DNA from: Natronincola ferrireducens | GTDB lineage: Bacteria; Bacillota; Clostridia; Peptostreptococcales; Natronincolaceae | Reading direction: 5' to 3' | NCBI RefSeq assembly: GCF_900100845.1 | Contig: NZ_FNFP01000002.1 | Coordinates: 186,001 to 250,000, forward strand | Length of the DNA stretch: 64,000 nucleotides | In this document: piece by piece, positions 57,122 through 64,000 of the stretch | How the letters are laid out: each line of letters begins with the position of its first letter | Position numbering within the stretch: the stretch's first letter is position 1 | Notes under the pieces: generated by a model | The model's database searches: none | What the model saw: only the letters and a program-made list of their open reading frames with translations | What the model was told of the DNA's origin: nothing | Program-made: the position numbers and the translations under genes

Positions 57122-57394
57122 ATGAAAACAAAAAAGACTCCACTTAGAAGATGTATAGGATGTAATGAAATGAAAACTAAGAAAGAATTAATTAGAATCG
57201 TAAAGAATAAAGAGGGGGAAGTAAGCCTAGATATTACGGGCAAGGCCCATGGTAGAGGGGCTTATATTTGTAATAATATCCAATGCTTTGAAAAAATCAG
57301 CAAAACTAAAGCTTTAAATCGGGCATTTCAATCAGAAATACCTCAGGAGATTTATGAGAAAGTAATTAAGGAGATTGACGGTTATGAAGAGTAA
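57122..57394 (+). CDS. ylxR: YlxR family RNA-binding protein (RnpM)
   Basis: 90 residues. The family pattern is PLRRCIGCNEMKTKKELIRI then GKAHGRGAYIC and a C-terminal helix. In B. subtilis this protein binds RNase P RNA and modulates its activity (RnpM). I chose ATG 57122 because GAGGTGG just after the nusA stop fits; the open frame starts inside nusA. It overlaps ylxQ by 11 bases. Confidence 0.95.
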   Translation: MKTKKTPLRRCIGCNEMKTKKELIRIVKNKEGEVSLDITGKAHGRGAYICNNIQCFEKISKTKALNRAFQSEIPQEIYEKVIKEIDGYEE

Positions 57395-57688
57395 TGTAGT
57401 AAATTTTTTAGGCTTAGGTATGAAGGCAGGAAAAATCATATCTGGAGAAGAAACCTGTAAAAAAGAGTTAAAAAAAAACTTTACTTAGTTATTGTAGCGG
57501 AGGATGCTTCTGATAACACAAAAAAAGTTTTTGCAGATAAATCCTGTTATTACAATGTACCTATGAAGATTATGGGTACTAAAGAAGAATTAGGACATTC
57601 TATAGGTAAATCCTTTAGGGCTGTCATAGGTATTAAGGATAAAAAATTTGCCGCGACACTTTTAGGCTATTTAGATGCTGAGGATTAG
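57384..57688 (+). pseudogene. ylxQ: L7Ae family YlxQ, frame broken at an A9 tract
   Basis: The first frame, from ATG 57384 (FLGLGMKAGKIISGEE), stops at TAG 57486-57488 after 34 codons. The rest of an L7Ae/YlxQ protein continues in another frame: LYLVIVAEDASDNTKK to the stop at 57686-57688. The join is the A9 run at 57470-57478; one extra A, or a -1 slip on A AAA AAA, gives a full 101-residue protein of normal length. All other family features are intact, so a sequencing error, slippage or a recent mutation are the options. It lies between ylxR and infB, as expected. Confidence 0.85.
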
Positions 57689-57711
57689 ATTTAAATTAGG
57701 GGGTGATTACT

Positions 57712-59796
57712 TTGTCAAAAGTAAGGGTATATCAATTGGCAAAACAATTAGGTGTAAGTAGTAAAGATTTAATAGAAAGGTTGAAAGAGCTATCTGTAGA
57801 AGTAGGAAATCATATGAGTGCTTTAGAGGATGAAGATGCAAAACTATTACTAGAGCTATTCATAGAAGAAAACAAAAAAACAGAGGAAGAGATAGCTGTT
57901 GATGATGAAAAAATCAGTAATAAAGATTCTAAAAAAGTGGTGAATGATAAGGAAAAAAACCCTATAGATAAAAAAAATAATTCTAAAAAGAAAAACACAA
58001 ATTATGGATCAAGAGAAGATAAAAACAATACTATGGAAGAAAAAGGTGACCAAGTGATACAAATAGGTGAAAAAGTTGCAGTTAAAGATTTTGCAGAAAA
58101 AATCAAAAAAAGTTCAAATGAAGTTATAGGTAAACTAATTAAATTAGGTGTAATGGCTACCATCAATCAAGAAATAGATTTCGAAACAGCTGAAGTTATT
58201 GCTAAGGAATTTGAAATAGAAATTGAGAAGAACGTTAGTAAAGTAGAAGAAAAACAAGACTTGTTTATTGAACCTGATGACGAAAAAGATCTTCTGCCGA
58301 GACCTCCTGTAGTTACTGTAATGGGCCATGTTGATCATGGAAAAACGTCTTTACTTGATGCAATTAGGAAAACCCATGTAACAGAAAAGGAAGCAGGAGG
58401 TATTACACAGCACATAGGGGCATCAGAAGTAATGGTAGAAGGAAATAAAGTTGTATTTTTAGATACTCCTGGTCATGAGGCCTTTACAACCATGAGGGCA
58501 AGGGGAGCAAAAGTGACAGATATTGCGATTTTAGTAGTAGCTGCAGATGATGGTGTTATGCCACAAACCATTGAAGCTATTAACCATGCTAAAGCAGCAA
58601 AAGTACCTATTATTGTAGCCATCAATAAAATAGATAAGCCAGGTGCCAACCCAGATCGTGTTAAACAGGAACTGGCGGATCGAGGCGTGGTAATAGAAGA
58701 ATGGGGTGGGGATGTTATTAGTGTACCTGTATCAGCCCTACAGGGAACTAACATCGATACATTATTAGAAATGATTTTGTTGGTTGCTGAAATAGAAGAG
58801 CTAAAGGCAAATCCAAATCGTAGTGCAGTTGGAACAGTTATAGAAGCTGAGCTAGATAAGGGTAAAGGTCCTGTGGCTACTGTTCTTGTACAAAATGGAA
58901 CTCTAAAAGTTGGAGATTCTGTTGTTATTGGTACAACCTTTGGTAGAATCAGAGCTATGTTAAGTGATAAAGGAAAAAAAGTAAAGCAAGCTAAACCTTC
59001 AACCGCCGTTGAAATCACAGGTTTTTCTGAAGTGCCAGAAGCAGGAGATCAAATGGTTGTGGTTGCAGACGATAAGACTGCTAGAGAGATAGCTGAAAAC
59101 AGAAAAGATAAGATCAAAGAAGATCAAATGAAAAAAAGCCAAAGAGTTTCGTTGGATGCATTATATAGTCAAGTACAACAAGGTGAAATAAAAGAATTAA
59201 ATATTATCATTAAAGCAGATGTACAGGGCTCTGTAGAAGCAGTGAGACAATCTATTGAAAAACTATCTACTGAAAAGGTTGTTATTAAAGCTATACATGG
59301 TGGCGTAGGTGCTATTACGGAGTCTGATGTAATGCTGGCAACAGCTTCTAATGCTATTATTATTGGCTTTAATGTTCGTCCTGTTTCTGGAGCTACAGCT
59401 TTAGCAAGAAAAGAAGAGGTAGATATTAGAACCTACAGAATTATTTATAATGCCCTAGAGGATATAGAAGCTGCTATAAAAGGGATGTTAGACCCTGAAT
59501 TTAAGGAAGTGGAACTAGGGAAAGCAGAGGTTAGAGCAACTTTTAAAGTGCCAGGAATAGGTGCTATTGGTGGCTGTTATGTTATAGAGGGTAAAATACT
59601 AAGAAATGCTAAGATCCGACTTGTACGAGATGGAATTGTTATCCATGATGGAGAAATAGGATCCTTAAGAAGGTTTAAAGATGATGCAAAAGAAGTTGCT
59701 ACCGGCTATGAATGTGGTATCGGTGTCGATAACTTTAATGATATAAAAGAAGGAGATATTATTGAAGCTTATCAAATGCAGGAGATCGAAAGATAA
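57712..59796 (+). CDS. infB: Translation initiation factor IF-2
   Basis: 694 residues. An N-terminal IF2-N domain ([19 protein letters not shown]) is followed by a Lys/Glu/Asn-rich linker, a second IF2-N, then the G domain: G1 GHVDHGKTS near 204, DTPGHE near 250 and NKIDK near 304. Domains II-IV include the fMet-tRNA-binding end. I chose TTG 57712 because GGGGGTGA at 57699-57706 fits it. It is a complete factor. Confidence 0.98.
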   Translation: MSKVRVYQLAKQLGVSSKDLIERLKELSVEVGNHMSALEDEDAKLLLELFIEENKKTEEEIAVDDEKISNKDSKKVVNDKEKNPIDKKNNSKKKNTNYGSREDKNNTMEEKGDQVIQIGEKVAVKDFAEKIKKSSNEVIGKLIKLGVMATINQEIDFETAEVIAKEFEIEIEKNVSKVEEKQDLFIEPDDEKDLLPRPPVVTVMGHVDHGKTSLLDAIRKTHVTEKEAGGITQHIGASEVMVEGNKVVFLDTPGHEAFTTMRARGAKVTDIAILVVAADDGVMPQTIEAINHAKAAKVPIIVAINKIDKPGANPDRVKQELADRGVVIEEWGGDVISVPVSALQGTNIDTLLEMILLVAEIEELKANPNRSAVGTVIEAELDKGKGPVATVLVQNGTLKVGDSVVIGTTFGRIRAMLSDKGKKVKQAKPSTAVEITGFSEVPEAGDQMVVVADDKTAREIAENRKDKIKEDQMKKSQRVSLDALYSQVQQGEIKELNIIIKADVQGSVEAVRQSIEKLSTEKVVIKAIHGGVGAITESDVMLATASNAIIIGFNVRPVSGATALARKEEVDIRTYRIIYNALEDIEAAIKGMLDPEFKEVELGKAEVRATFKVPGIGAIGGCYVIEGKILRNAKIRLVRDGIVIHDGEIGSLRRFKDDAKEVATGYECGIGVDNFNDIKEGDIIEAYQMQEIER

Positions 59797-59817
59797 GACA
59801 GAAAGGATGAGGATACA

Positions 59818-60204
59818 TTGGCCTATCCTAGGGTTAGTCGATTAAATGAAGAAATGAAAAAAGAAATTAGCAGTATTATTAGAAATGAATTAAGAGATCC
59901 TAGAATATCATCGATGACAAGTATTGTAGAGGTTGATATAACTAAAGACTTAAGGTATGCAACAGTATATATAAGTGTTCTGGGGAATCAGACAGAAAAA
60001 GAAGATACAATGAAGGGGCTACAAAAATCCTCCGGTTATGTTAGAAGAGAAATCGGGAAAAAAATTAAAGCACGATATACGCCAGAAATTATTTTCAAAC
60101 TAGATGAATCTATAGAAAAAGGAATAGATATGTACCATAAGATTTCTAAAATGAAGATTCAAGAAAATATACTAGAGGATGAAAAAGATGAACATAAAGA
60201 ATAA
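59818..60204 (+). CDS. rbfA: Ribosome-binding factor A
   Basis: 128 residues with a KH-like fold. [33 protein letters not shown] and the [13 protein letters not shown] segment are diagnostic. It matures the 30S subunit. The start is TTG 59818 with AAGGATGAGG upstream. ylxP (DUF503), found between infB and rbfA in Bacillus, is absent. Confidence 0.97.
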   Translation: MAYPRVSRLNEEMKKEISSIIRNELRDPRISSMTSIVEVDITKDLRYATVYISVLGNQTEKEDTMKGLQKSSGYVRREIGKKIKARYTPEIIFKLDESIEKGIDMYHKISKMKIQENILEDEKDEHKE

Positions 60205-61156
60205 TCCTTTATCATCAATAGGGACCCACGATAAAATTGCAGTCATATCCCATATTCAGCCAGATGGTGACAGTTTGGGGTCCCTTTTGGCTATGGGGAT
60301 GGCATTAAAAACTTTATGTAGCAATATTTATATTTATACAAATGACATATTCCCTAGAAAATATTATTTTTTGCCAGGACACCAGTATATTGAAGAATAT
60401 AATGAAGACAATAATCTTTTTTTTGATATTTGTTTTGTATTGGATTGTGGAGACCCCCAACGATTGGGGTATAGTAAAAACATATTGGATAAAAGTAAAA
60501 CAATAATTAATATAGACCATCATATTAGCAACACAGAATTTGGAAACATAAACATACTAGATCCCCAAGCTTCTTCCACATGTGAGATGGTATATAATTT
60601 GTTAAAGGACTATAATTTTCAGTTTAACCAAGAGATAGCTACCTGCTTATATACAGGAATTGCTACTGACACTGGAAATTTTGTTTATGATAATACAACC
60701 TCTTATACCCATAGAATAGTTGCTGAATTAATGGAATACAAAATAGATCTACATGAAATTAGCTATAATCTATATCAAAACAAGTCTTTAAAAAACATAA
60801 AATTTTTAGGCTATATATTAAACCATATGGAAATAGAATTTGCAGGGAAAGTCGCCATTATTACAGTGGATCAGAACCTAATGAAGGAATTTGATATTAC
60901 TCCCAACGATATAGATGGTGTTATAAATTATGCAAGAGATATAGAAGGAATAGAAATTGCAATATTACTTAAAGAAAGCTCACAGAATGAAGTAAAGGTG
61001 GGTTTTAGATCAAAGAGCTATGTGGATGTAAGTGCTTTGGCCCGAAAATTTGGGGGTGGGGGTCATAAGAAAGCCTCTGGAGCTACAATGCTAGGAGAAC
61101 TAGTGGAAGTAAGAAAAAAAATCGAAAAACAAATTGCAATAGATTTAGGCTGGTGA
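60188..61156 (+). CDS. nrnA: DHH family nanoRNase / pAp phosphatase NrnA
   Basis: 322 residues. The DHH domain has [24 protein letters not shown] and the DHH motif near 110 ([12 protein letters not shown]). The DHHA1 domain ends [11 protein letters not shown]. NrnA degrades very short RNAs and dephosphorylates pAp. I chose ATG 60188, 9 bases after AGAGG; ATG 60179 is too close to it. It overlaps rbfA by 17 bases. Confidence 0.95.
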   Translation: MNIKNNPLSSIGTHDKIAVISHIQPDGDSLGSLLAMGMALKTLCSNIYIYTNDIFPRKYYFLPGHQYIEEYNEDNNLFFDICFVLDCGDPQRLGYSKNILDKSKTIINIDHHISNTEFGNINILDPQASSTCEMVYNLLKDYNFQFNQEIATCLYTGIATDTGNFVYDNTTSYTHRIVAELMEYKIDLHEISYNLYQNKSLKNIKFLGYILNHMEIEFAGKVAIITVDQNLMKEFDITPNDIDGVINYARDIEGIEIAILLKESSQNEVKVGFRSKSYVDVSALARKFGGGGHKKASGATMLGELVEVRKKIEKQIAIDLGW

Positions 61157-61160
61157 TGCT

Positions 61161-62045
61161 TTGAAAGGAATCTTAAATATTTTAAAACCCCCTGGAATGA
61201 CATCTCATGACGTAGTAGCTTTAGTCAGAAAAAAAACTGGCATAAAAAAAGTAGGTCACACAGGAACATTGGACCCTAATGCTGCTGGTGTTTTACCAAT
61301 TTGCATTGGACAAGCTACGAAGATCTCACAATTCCTACTAGATAGCCATAAAGCATATAGAGCAGAGCTAACCCTAGGGATAGAAACTGATACCCAAGAT
61401 AGCTATGGAACTGTTATTAATGAAAAAAAAGTAATGGTGTCACAGGAGGAAATTGAAAGGGTCATTTTAAGCTTTGTTGGTGAATGCCAACAAATCCCCC
61501 CTATGTATTCAGCTTTAAAGGTAAAAGGCATGAAACTCTATCAATTGGCTAGACAGGGTGTAGAGATAAAAAGAGACGCACGAAAGATAGAAATATATGA
61601 AATACACATTATTACTATTAAGGGAAATCAGGTCCTATTTGATGTGGTTTGTTCAAAGGGAACTTATATTAGAACACTATGTCATGATATTGGGCAACAA
61701 TTGGGATGTGGAGGTATGATGTCCTTTCTAATTCGGACAAAAACTGGAGATTTTGATATATCTTCATCCATAACCTTAGAGGAACTAGCAGTTGAAAAAG
61801 ATATAGGTAAATTTCTTAAACCCTTAGATTTTCCACTAGGTCATATGCCAAGAGTTGACTTAGATTCTATACATAAAAAAGCTGCTTTAAATGGCAATAA
61901 AATTTATTTAGAAAAAAGCTATCAGTCTATTCCAATAGAAACTGAGGCAAGGCTGTACATTGAAAATGATTTTATTGGCATTGGCAAAATTATAAAAGAG
62001 CAGGATAAAAAAGAATACATACGATTTTCTAGGCTTTTTACTTAA
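61161..62045 (+). CDS. truB: tRNA pseudouridine(55) synthase TruB
   Basis: 294 residues. The N-terminal KGILNILKPPGMTSHDVV, the catalytic Asp in GHTGTLDPNAAGVLPI (near residue 38) and CSKGTYIRTLCHDIG are present, with a C-terminal PUA-like end. It makes pseudouridine 55 in the tRNA T-loop. The start is TTG 61161, 4 bases after nrnA. Confidence 0.97.
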   Translation: MKGILNILKPPGMTSHDVVALVRKKTGIKKVGHTGTLDPNAAGVLPICIGQATKISQFLLDSHKAYRAELTLGIETDTQDSYGTVINEKKVMVSQEEIERVILSFVGECQQIPPMYSALKVKGMKLYQLARQGVEIKRDARKIEIYEIHIITIKGNQVLFDVVCSKGTYIRTLCHDIGQQLGCGGMMSFLIRTKTGDFDISSSITLEELAVEKDIGKFLKPLDFPLGHMPRVDLDSIHKKAALNGNKIYLEKSYQSIPIETEARLYIENDFIGIGKIIKEQDKKEYIRFSRLFT

Positions 62046-62062
62046 AGGAGCGCATTGTTGTT

Positions 62063-62989
62063 ATGAATGTAATAAAACAATATAACCAAATTAATTATAA
62101 TACCCCAAGAGGTATTGCTCTAGGAAATTTTGACGGGGTACATATTGGGCATCAAAAACTAATTCATCAACTTTTAGAAAAATGTCAATCCAACAATCTT
62201 GAAACTTGTGTTTATACTTTTTCCAATCATACGATACCTACTATTTCTAATGGAGAATCGATACAATATATTACAAATTTATATATTAAGAAAAAAATAT
62301 TTAGTGATTTAGGTGTAGACACCTTGTTCTTAGATTCTTTTAACGAAATATTAATGGCCCTTAATCCGGAGGACTTTGTAAAAACTATTCTAGTGGAAAC
62401 CTTGAATTGTAAAATAGCTGTTATAGGTTTTGATTACCGCTTTGGCCATAAGGCTGAAGGAGACGCTTTTTTATTAAAGCAATTAGGAGAAAAATATGGT
62501 TTTGAAGTTATTGTTATAGATGCTGTTACTATGTATGGAGAAAAGGTTAGCAGTTCTCATATTAGAAATTATTTAAAAAATGGTGATTTAGATAGGGTTA
62601 ATAAATATTTGGGAAGATCTTTTTCTATTTATAACCAAGTAATCGATGGAGATGCTAAGAAAAAAAAATTAGGGTATCAAACAGCAAATATTTTATTAGA
62701 ACCATTACAAATCATTCCCAAACCAGGTGTGTATGCAACATTGATTAAAATTCAAAATAAAACCTATAAAGGGCTTACCCTTATAAATACTACGTCGACC
62801 TTTGACAGCAAATCACCATTTGTTGAAACATTTATTATGGATTATGATGGAGACTTAGGCAACCAATTTATTGAAGTTCAATTTATTAAGCGATTAAGGG
62901 ATGAAATTAGATTTGAAGATCCCCAAAGTTTAGAAAATCAAATCAGTAAAGACATTATGCAAATAAAAAAACATTTACAATACAATTAA
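62063..62989 (+). CDS. ribF: Bifunctional riboflavin kinase/FAD synthetase RibF
   Basis: 308 residues. The N-terminal FMN adenylyltransferase domain has LGNFDGVHIGHQKLI and IGFDYRFGHKAEGD. The C-terminal riboflavin kinase domain has LGYQTANILLE and GVYATLI. It converts riboflavin to FMN and FAD. AAAGGAGCGC precedes the ATG. The order truB-ribF-rpsO is conserved in Firmicutes. Confidence 0.97.
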   Translation: MNVIKQYNQINYNTPRGIALGNFDGVHIGHQKLIHQLLEKCQSNNLETCVYTFSNHTIPTISNGESIQYITNLYIKKKIFSDLGVDTLFLDSFNEILMALNPEDFVKTILVETLNCKIAVIGFDYRFGHKAEGDAFLLKQLGEKYGFEVIVIDAVTMYGEKVSSSHIRNYLKNGDLDRVNKYLGRSFSIYNQVIDGDAKKKKLGYQTANILLEPLQIIPKPGVYATLIKIQNKTYKGLTLINTTSTFDSKSPFVETFIMDYDGDLGNQFIEVQFIKRLRDEIRFEDPQSLENQISKDIMQIKKHLQYN

Positions 62990-63002
62990 GATATGCTAAA
63001 AT
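62974..63002 (+). promoter_or_regulatory. Predicted rpsO promoter (extended -10)
   Basis: TTTACA at 62974-62979, a 17-base spacer, and TAAAAT at 62997-63002 preceded by TG at 62994-62995. It overlaps the end of ribF. Confidence 0.7.
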
Positions 63003-63018
63003 GAATAAGGTTAGAGAA

Positions 63019-63063
63019 CCTATTCTCGGTAACTTGACTCACCGACGGTTACTTAGAATATGG
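63019..63063 (+). promoter_or_regulatory. Structured rpsO leader, likely S15-binding element
   Basis: CCTATTCT (63019-63026) pairs with AGAATATGG (63055-63063), with one bulge. Inside, GTAAC (63029-63033) pairs with GTTAC (63048-63052). CTCGGT can also pair with ACCGA in the loop, as a possible pseudoknot. S15 represses its own mRNA through such leaders in several bacteria; that this fold binds S15 is inference. Confidence 0.6.
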
Positions 63064-63088
63064 GGATATAAAATAAGGAGGTGAAAAT

Positions 63089-63352
63089 ATGGAAAAGGAT
63101 AAAAAGATATCCATTATAGGATCTTATAAGACCCATGAAAATGATACAGGCTCTCCAGAAGTACAAGTTGCATTGTTAACAGAAAGAATCAATCATTTAA
63201 ATGAACATCTTAAGACTCATAAAAAAGACCACCACTCTAGAAGAGGTCTTTTAAAAATGGTAGGTAAAAGAAGAAATCTACTCAACTATGTTAAAGATAA
63301 AAACATAGAAAGATATAGAGAACTTATTGAAAAATTAGGATTAAGAAAATAA
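63089..63352 (+). CDS. rpsO: Small subunit ribosomal protein uS15
   Basis: 87 residues. [21 protein letters not shown] and the [20 protein letters not shown] block are diagnostic. AAGGAGGTGAAAAT precedes the ATG. It is followed by its own terminator and then pnp, the conserved pair. Confidence 0.99.
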   Translation: MEKDKKISIIGSYKTHENDTGSPEVQVALLTERINHLNEHLKTHKKDHHSRRGLLKMVGKRRNLLNYVKDKNIERYRELIEKLGLRK

Positions 63353-63354
63353 TG

Positions 63355-63383
63355 TAGAGCGGGGATTACCCGCTCTATTGTTT
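63355..63383 (+). terminator. Intrinsic terminator after rpsO
   Basis: TAGAGCGGG (63355-63363), loop GATTA, CCCGCTCTA (63369-63377), then TTGTTT. Confidence 0.85.
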
Positions 63384-63404
63384 AATTTACATAATACTTA
63401 TGAA

Positions 63405-63433
63405 TTTACATAAAATAAATTAAAATTTATAAA
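63405..63433 (+). promoter_or_regulatory. Predicted pnp promoter
   Basis: TTTACA at 63405-63410, a 17-base spacer, and TATAAA at 63428-63433, about 75 bases before pnp. Confidence 0.5.
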
Positions 63434-63508
63434 CCCATAAAGGAAACAATAATATTGTGAAGGATACTTAAATAAGCAAATGAATTTTTGAAGGGAGGAT
63501 ACATAACA

Positions 63509-64000
63509 ATGGTACATACTTTTAAAACAGAAATTGCTGGCAAATCATTTGAAGTAGAAATTGGGAAACTAGCACAATTATCTAATGGGTCTTGCCTAGT
63601 AAAGTATGGACAAACAACAGTTTTAGTAAATGCATGTGCATCACAGGCACCAAGGGAAGGCATAGACTTTTTTCCATTAAGTGTTGACTACGAAGAAAGA
63701 TTATATGCAGCAGGAAAAATTCCTGGTGGATTTATTAAAAGAGAAGGTCGACCATCTGAAAAAGCTGTTTTGACTTCAAGACTTATTGACCGACCTATTC
63801 GACCATTATTTCCTAAAGGCTATAGAAATGAAGTACAGGTTATTGCAACGGTGCTATCTGTAGATCAAGATCACTCTTCGGATATCGTTGCTATGATTGG
63901 TTCTTCTATTGCCCTATCCATATCTGATATCCCATTTTATGGGCCAACAGGCTCAGTAAGGGTAGGTATGATAGATGGTAAATATATCATCAATCCCACC
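63509..64000 (+). CDS. pnp: Polyribonucleotide nucleotidyltransferase (PNPase), 5' part
   Basis: The first 164 codons of PNPase, cut by the window end. The first RNase PH domain is recognisable: [61 protein letters not shown] and [15 protein letters not shown]. It degrades mRNA 3' to 5' with phosphate. GGGAGG at 63493-63498 precedes ATG 63509. Confidence 0.98.
   Translation, partial: MVHTFKTEIAGKSFEVEIGKLAQLSNGSCLVKYGQTTVLVNACASQAPREGIDFFPLSVDYEERLYAAGKIPGGFIKREGRPSEKAVLTSRLIDRPIRPLFPKGYRNEVQVIATVLSVDQDHSSDIVAMIGSSIALSISDIPFYGPTGSVRVGMIDGKYIINPT

Noticed and set aside
58473-59018. A 181-codon open frame on the minus strand inside infB
   Set aside because: It is the complement of the conserved IF-2 G domain, has Ser/Thr/Ala-rich shadow composition, and shows no recognisable domain.
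59797-61160. nrnA between rbfA and truB, and absence of ylxP, as a new arrangement
   Set aside because: This order is common in clostridia, so it is not noteworthy alone.
1-64000. Search for tRNA, rRNA, CRISPR, insertion sequences, phage or defence genes
   Set aside because: None seen. All genes are on one strand, and coding is dense and conserved with no compositional island obvious by eye.

Overview
The window is AT-rich DNA from a Gram-positive, low-GC Firmicute. The gene order (topA-hslVU-codY-fla/che-rpsB...pnp), the PolC-type replicase, CodY, the CheC/CheD/FliY adaptation set and the many strong GGAGG ribosome binding sites with TTG/GTG starts all point to that phylum. The clostridial traits (motAB inside the fla/che operon, short EF-Ts, DHH phosphoesterase between rbfA and truB, no ylxP) suggest an anaerobic member of Clostridia. 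An Alkaliphilus/Natronincola-like organism is my inference, not something the sequence proves. Every supported gene lies on the + strand. I found no tRNA, rRNA, CRISPR array, insertion sequence or prophage gene.

Region 1 (1-8150): DNA and proteolysis genes. These are yraN, yifB/comM, dprA, topA with its own extended -10 promoter, then the hslV-hslU-codY operon closed by an intrinsic terminator. The trmFO and xerC/codV genes that sit between topA and hslV in Bacillus are absent.

Region 2 (8151-8781): a 630-base gene-free regulatory stretch ahead of the motility operon. It contains a perfect 20-bp palindrome between 10-bp direct repeats and an imperfect 20-bp tandem duplication.

Region 3 (8782-41886): one continuous fla/che operon of 39 genes. 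It runs from rod and basal body (flgB, flgC, fliE, fliF), switch and export ATPase (fliG-fliJ), hook (fliK, flgD, flgE), stator (motA, motB), C-ring (fliM, fliY), export gate (fliO-fliR, flhB, flhA), placement (flhF, flhG) and a PilZ brake to chemotaxis (cheB, A, W, C, D) and sigma-D. It ends with fapA and three poorly characterised small genes, one of them SwrB-like. The stator proteins look like the sodium-type PomA/PomB.

Region 4 (41887-64000): essential housekeeping genes in nearly the same order as in Bacillus. These are rpsB, tsf, pyrH, frr, uppS, cdsA, dxr, rseP, ispG, a family 2 glycosyltransferase, polC, then rimP-nusA-ylxR-ylxQ-infB-rbfA-nrnA-truB-ribF, and rpsO and pnp (cut by the window edge). 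Ribosomal protein, translation factor, nucleotide, isoprenoid and RNA-decay functions are thus co-located. Structured leaders precede rpsB, ispG, rimP and rpsO.

I do not see an obviously new multi-gene system. The most notable signals are a ylxQ gene whose two halves lie in different frames across an A9 tract with an in-frame A AAA AAA slip site, a similar A9 at the fliO/fliP junction, candidate RNA switches upstream of ispG and rpsB, and the repeats ahead of the fla/che operon.
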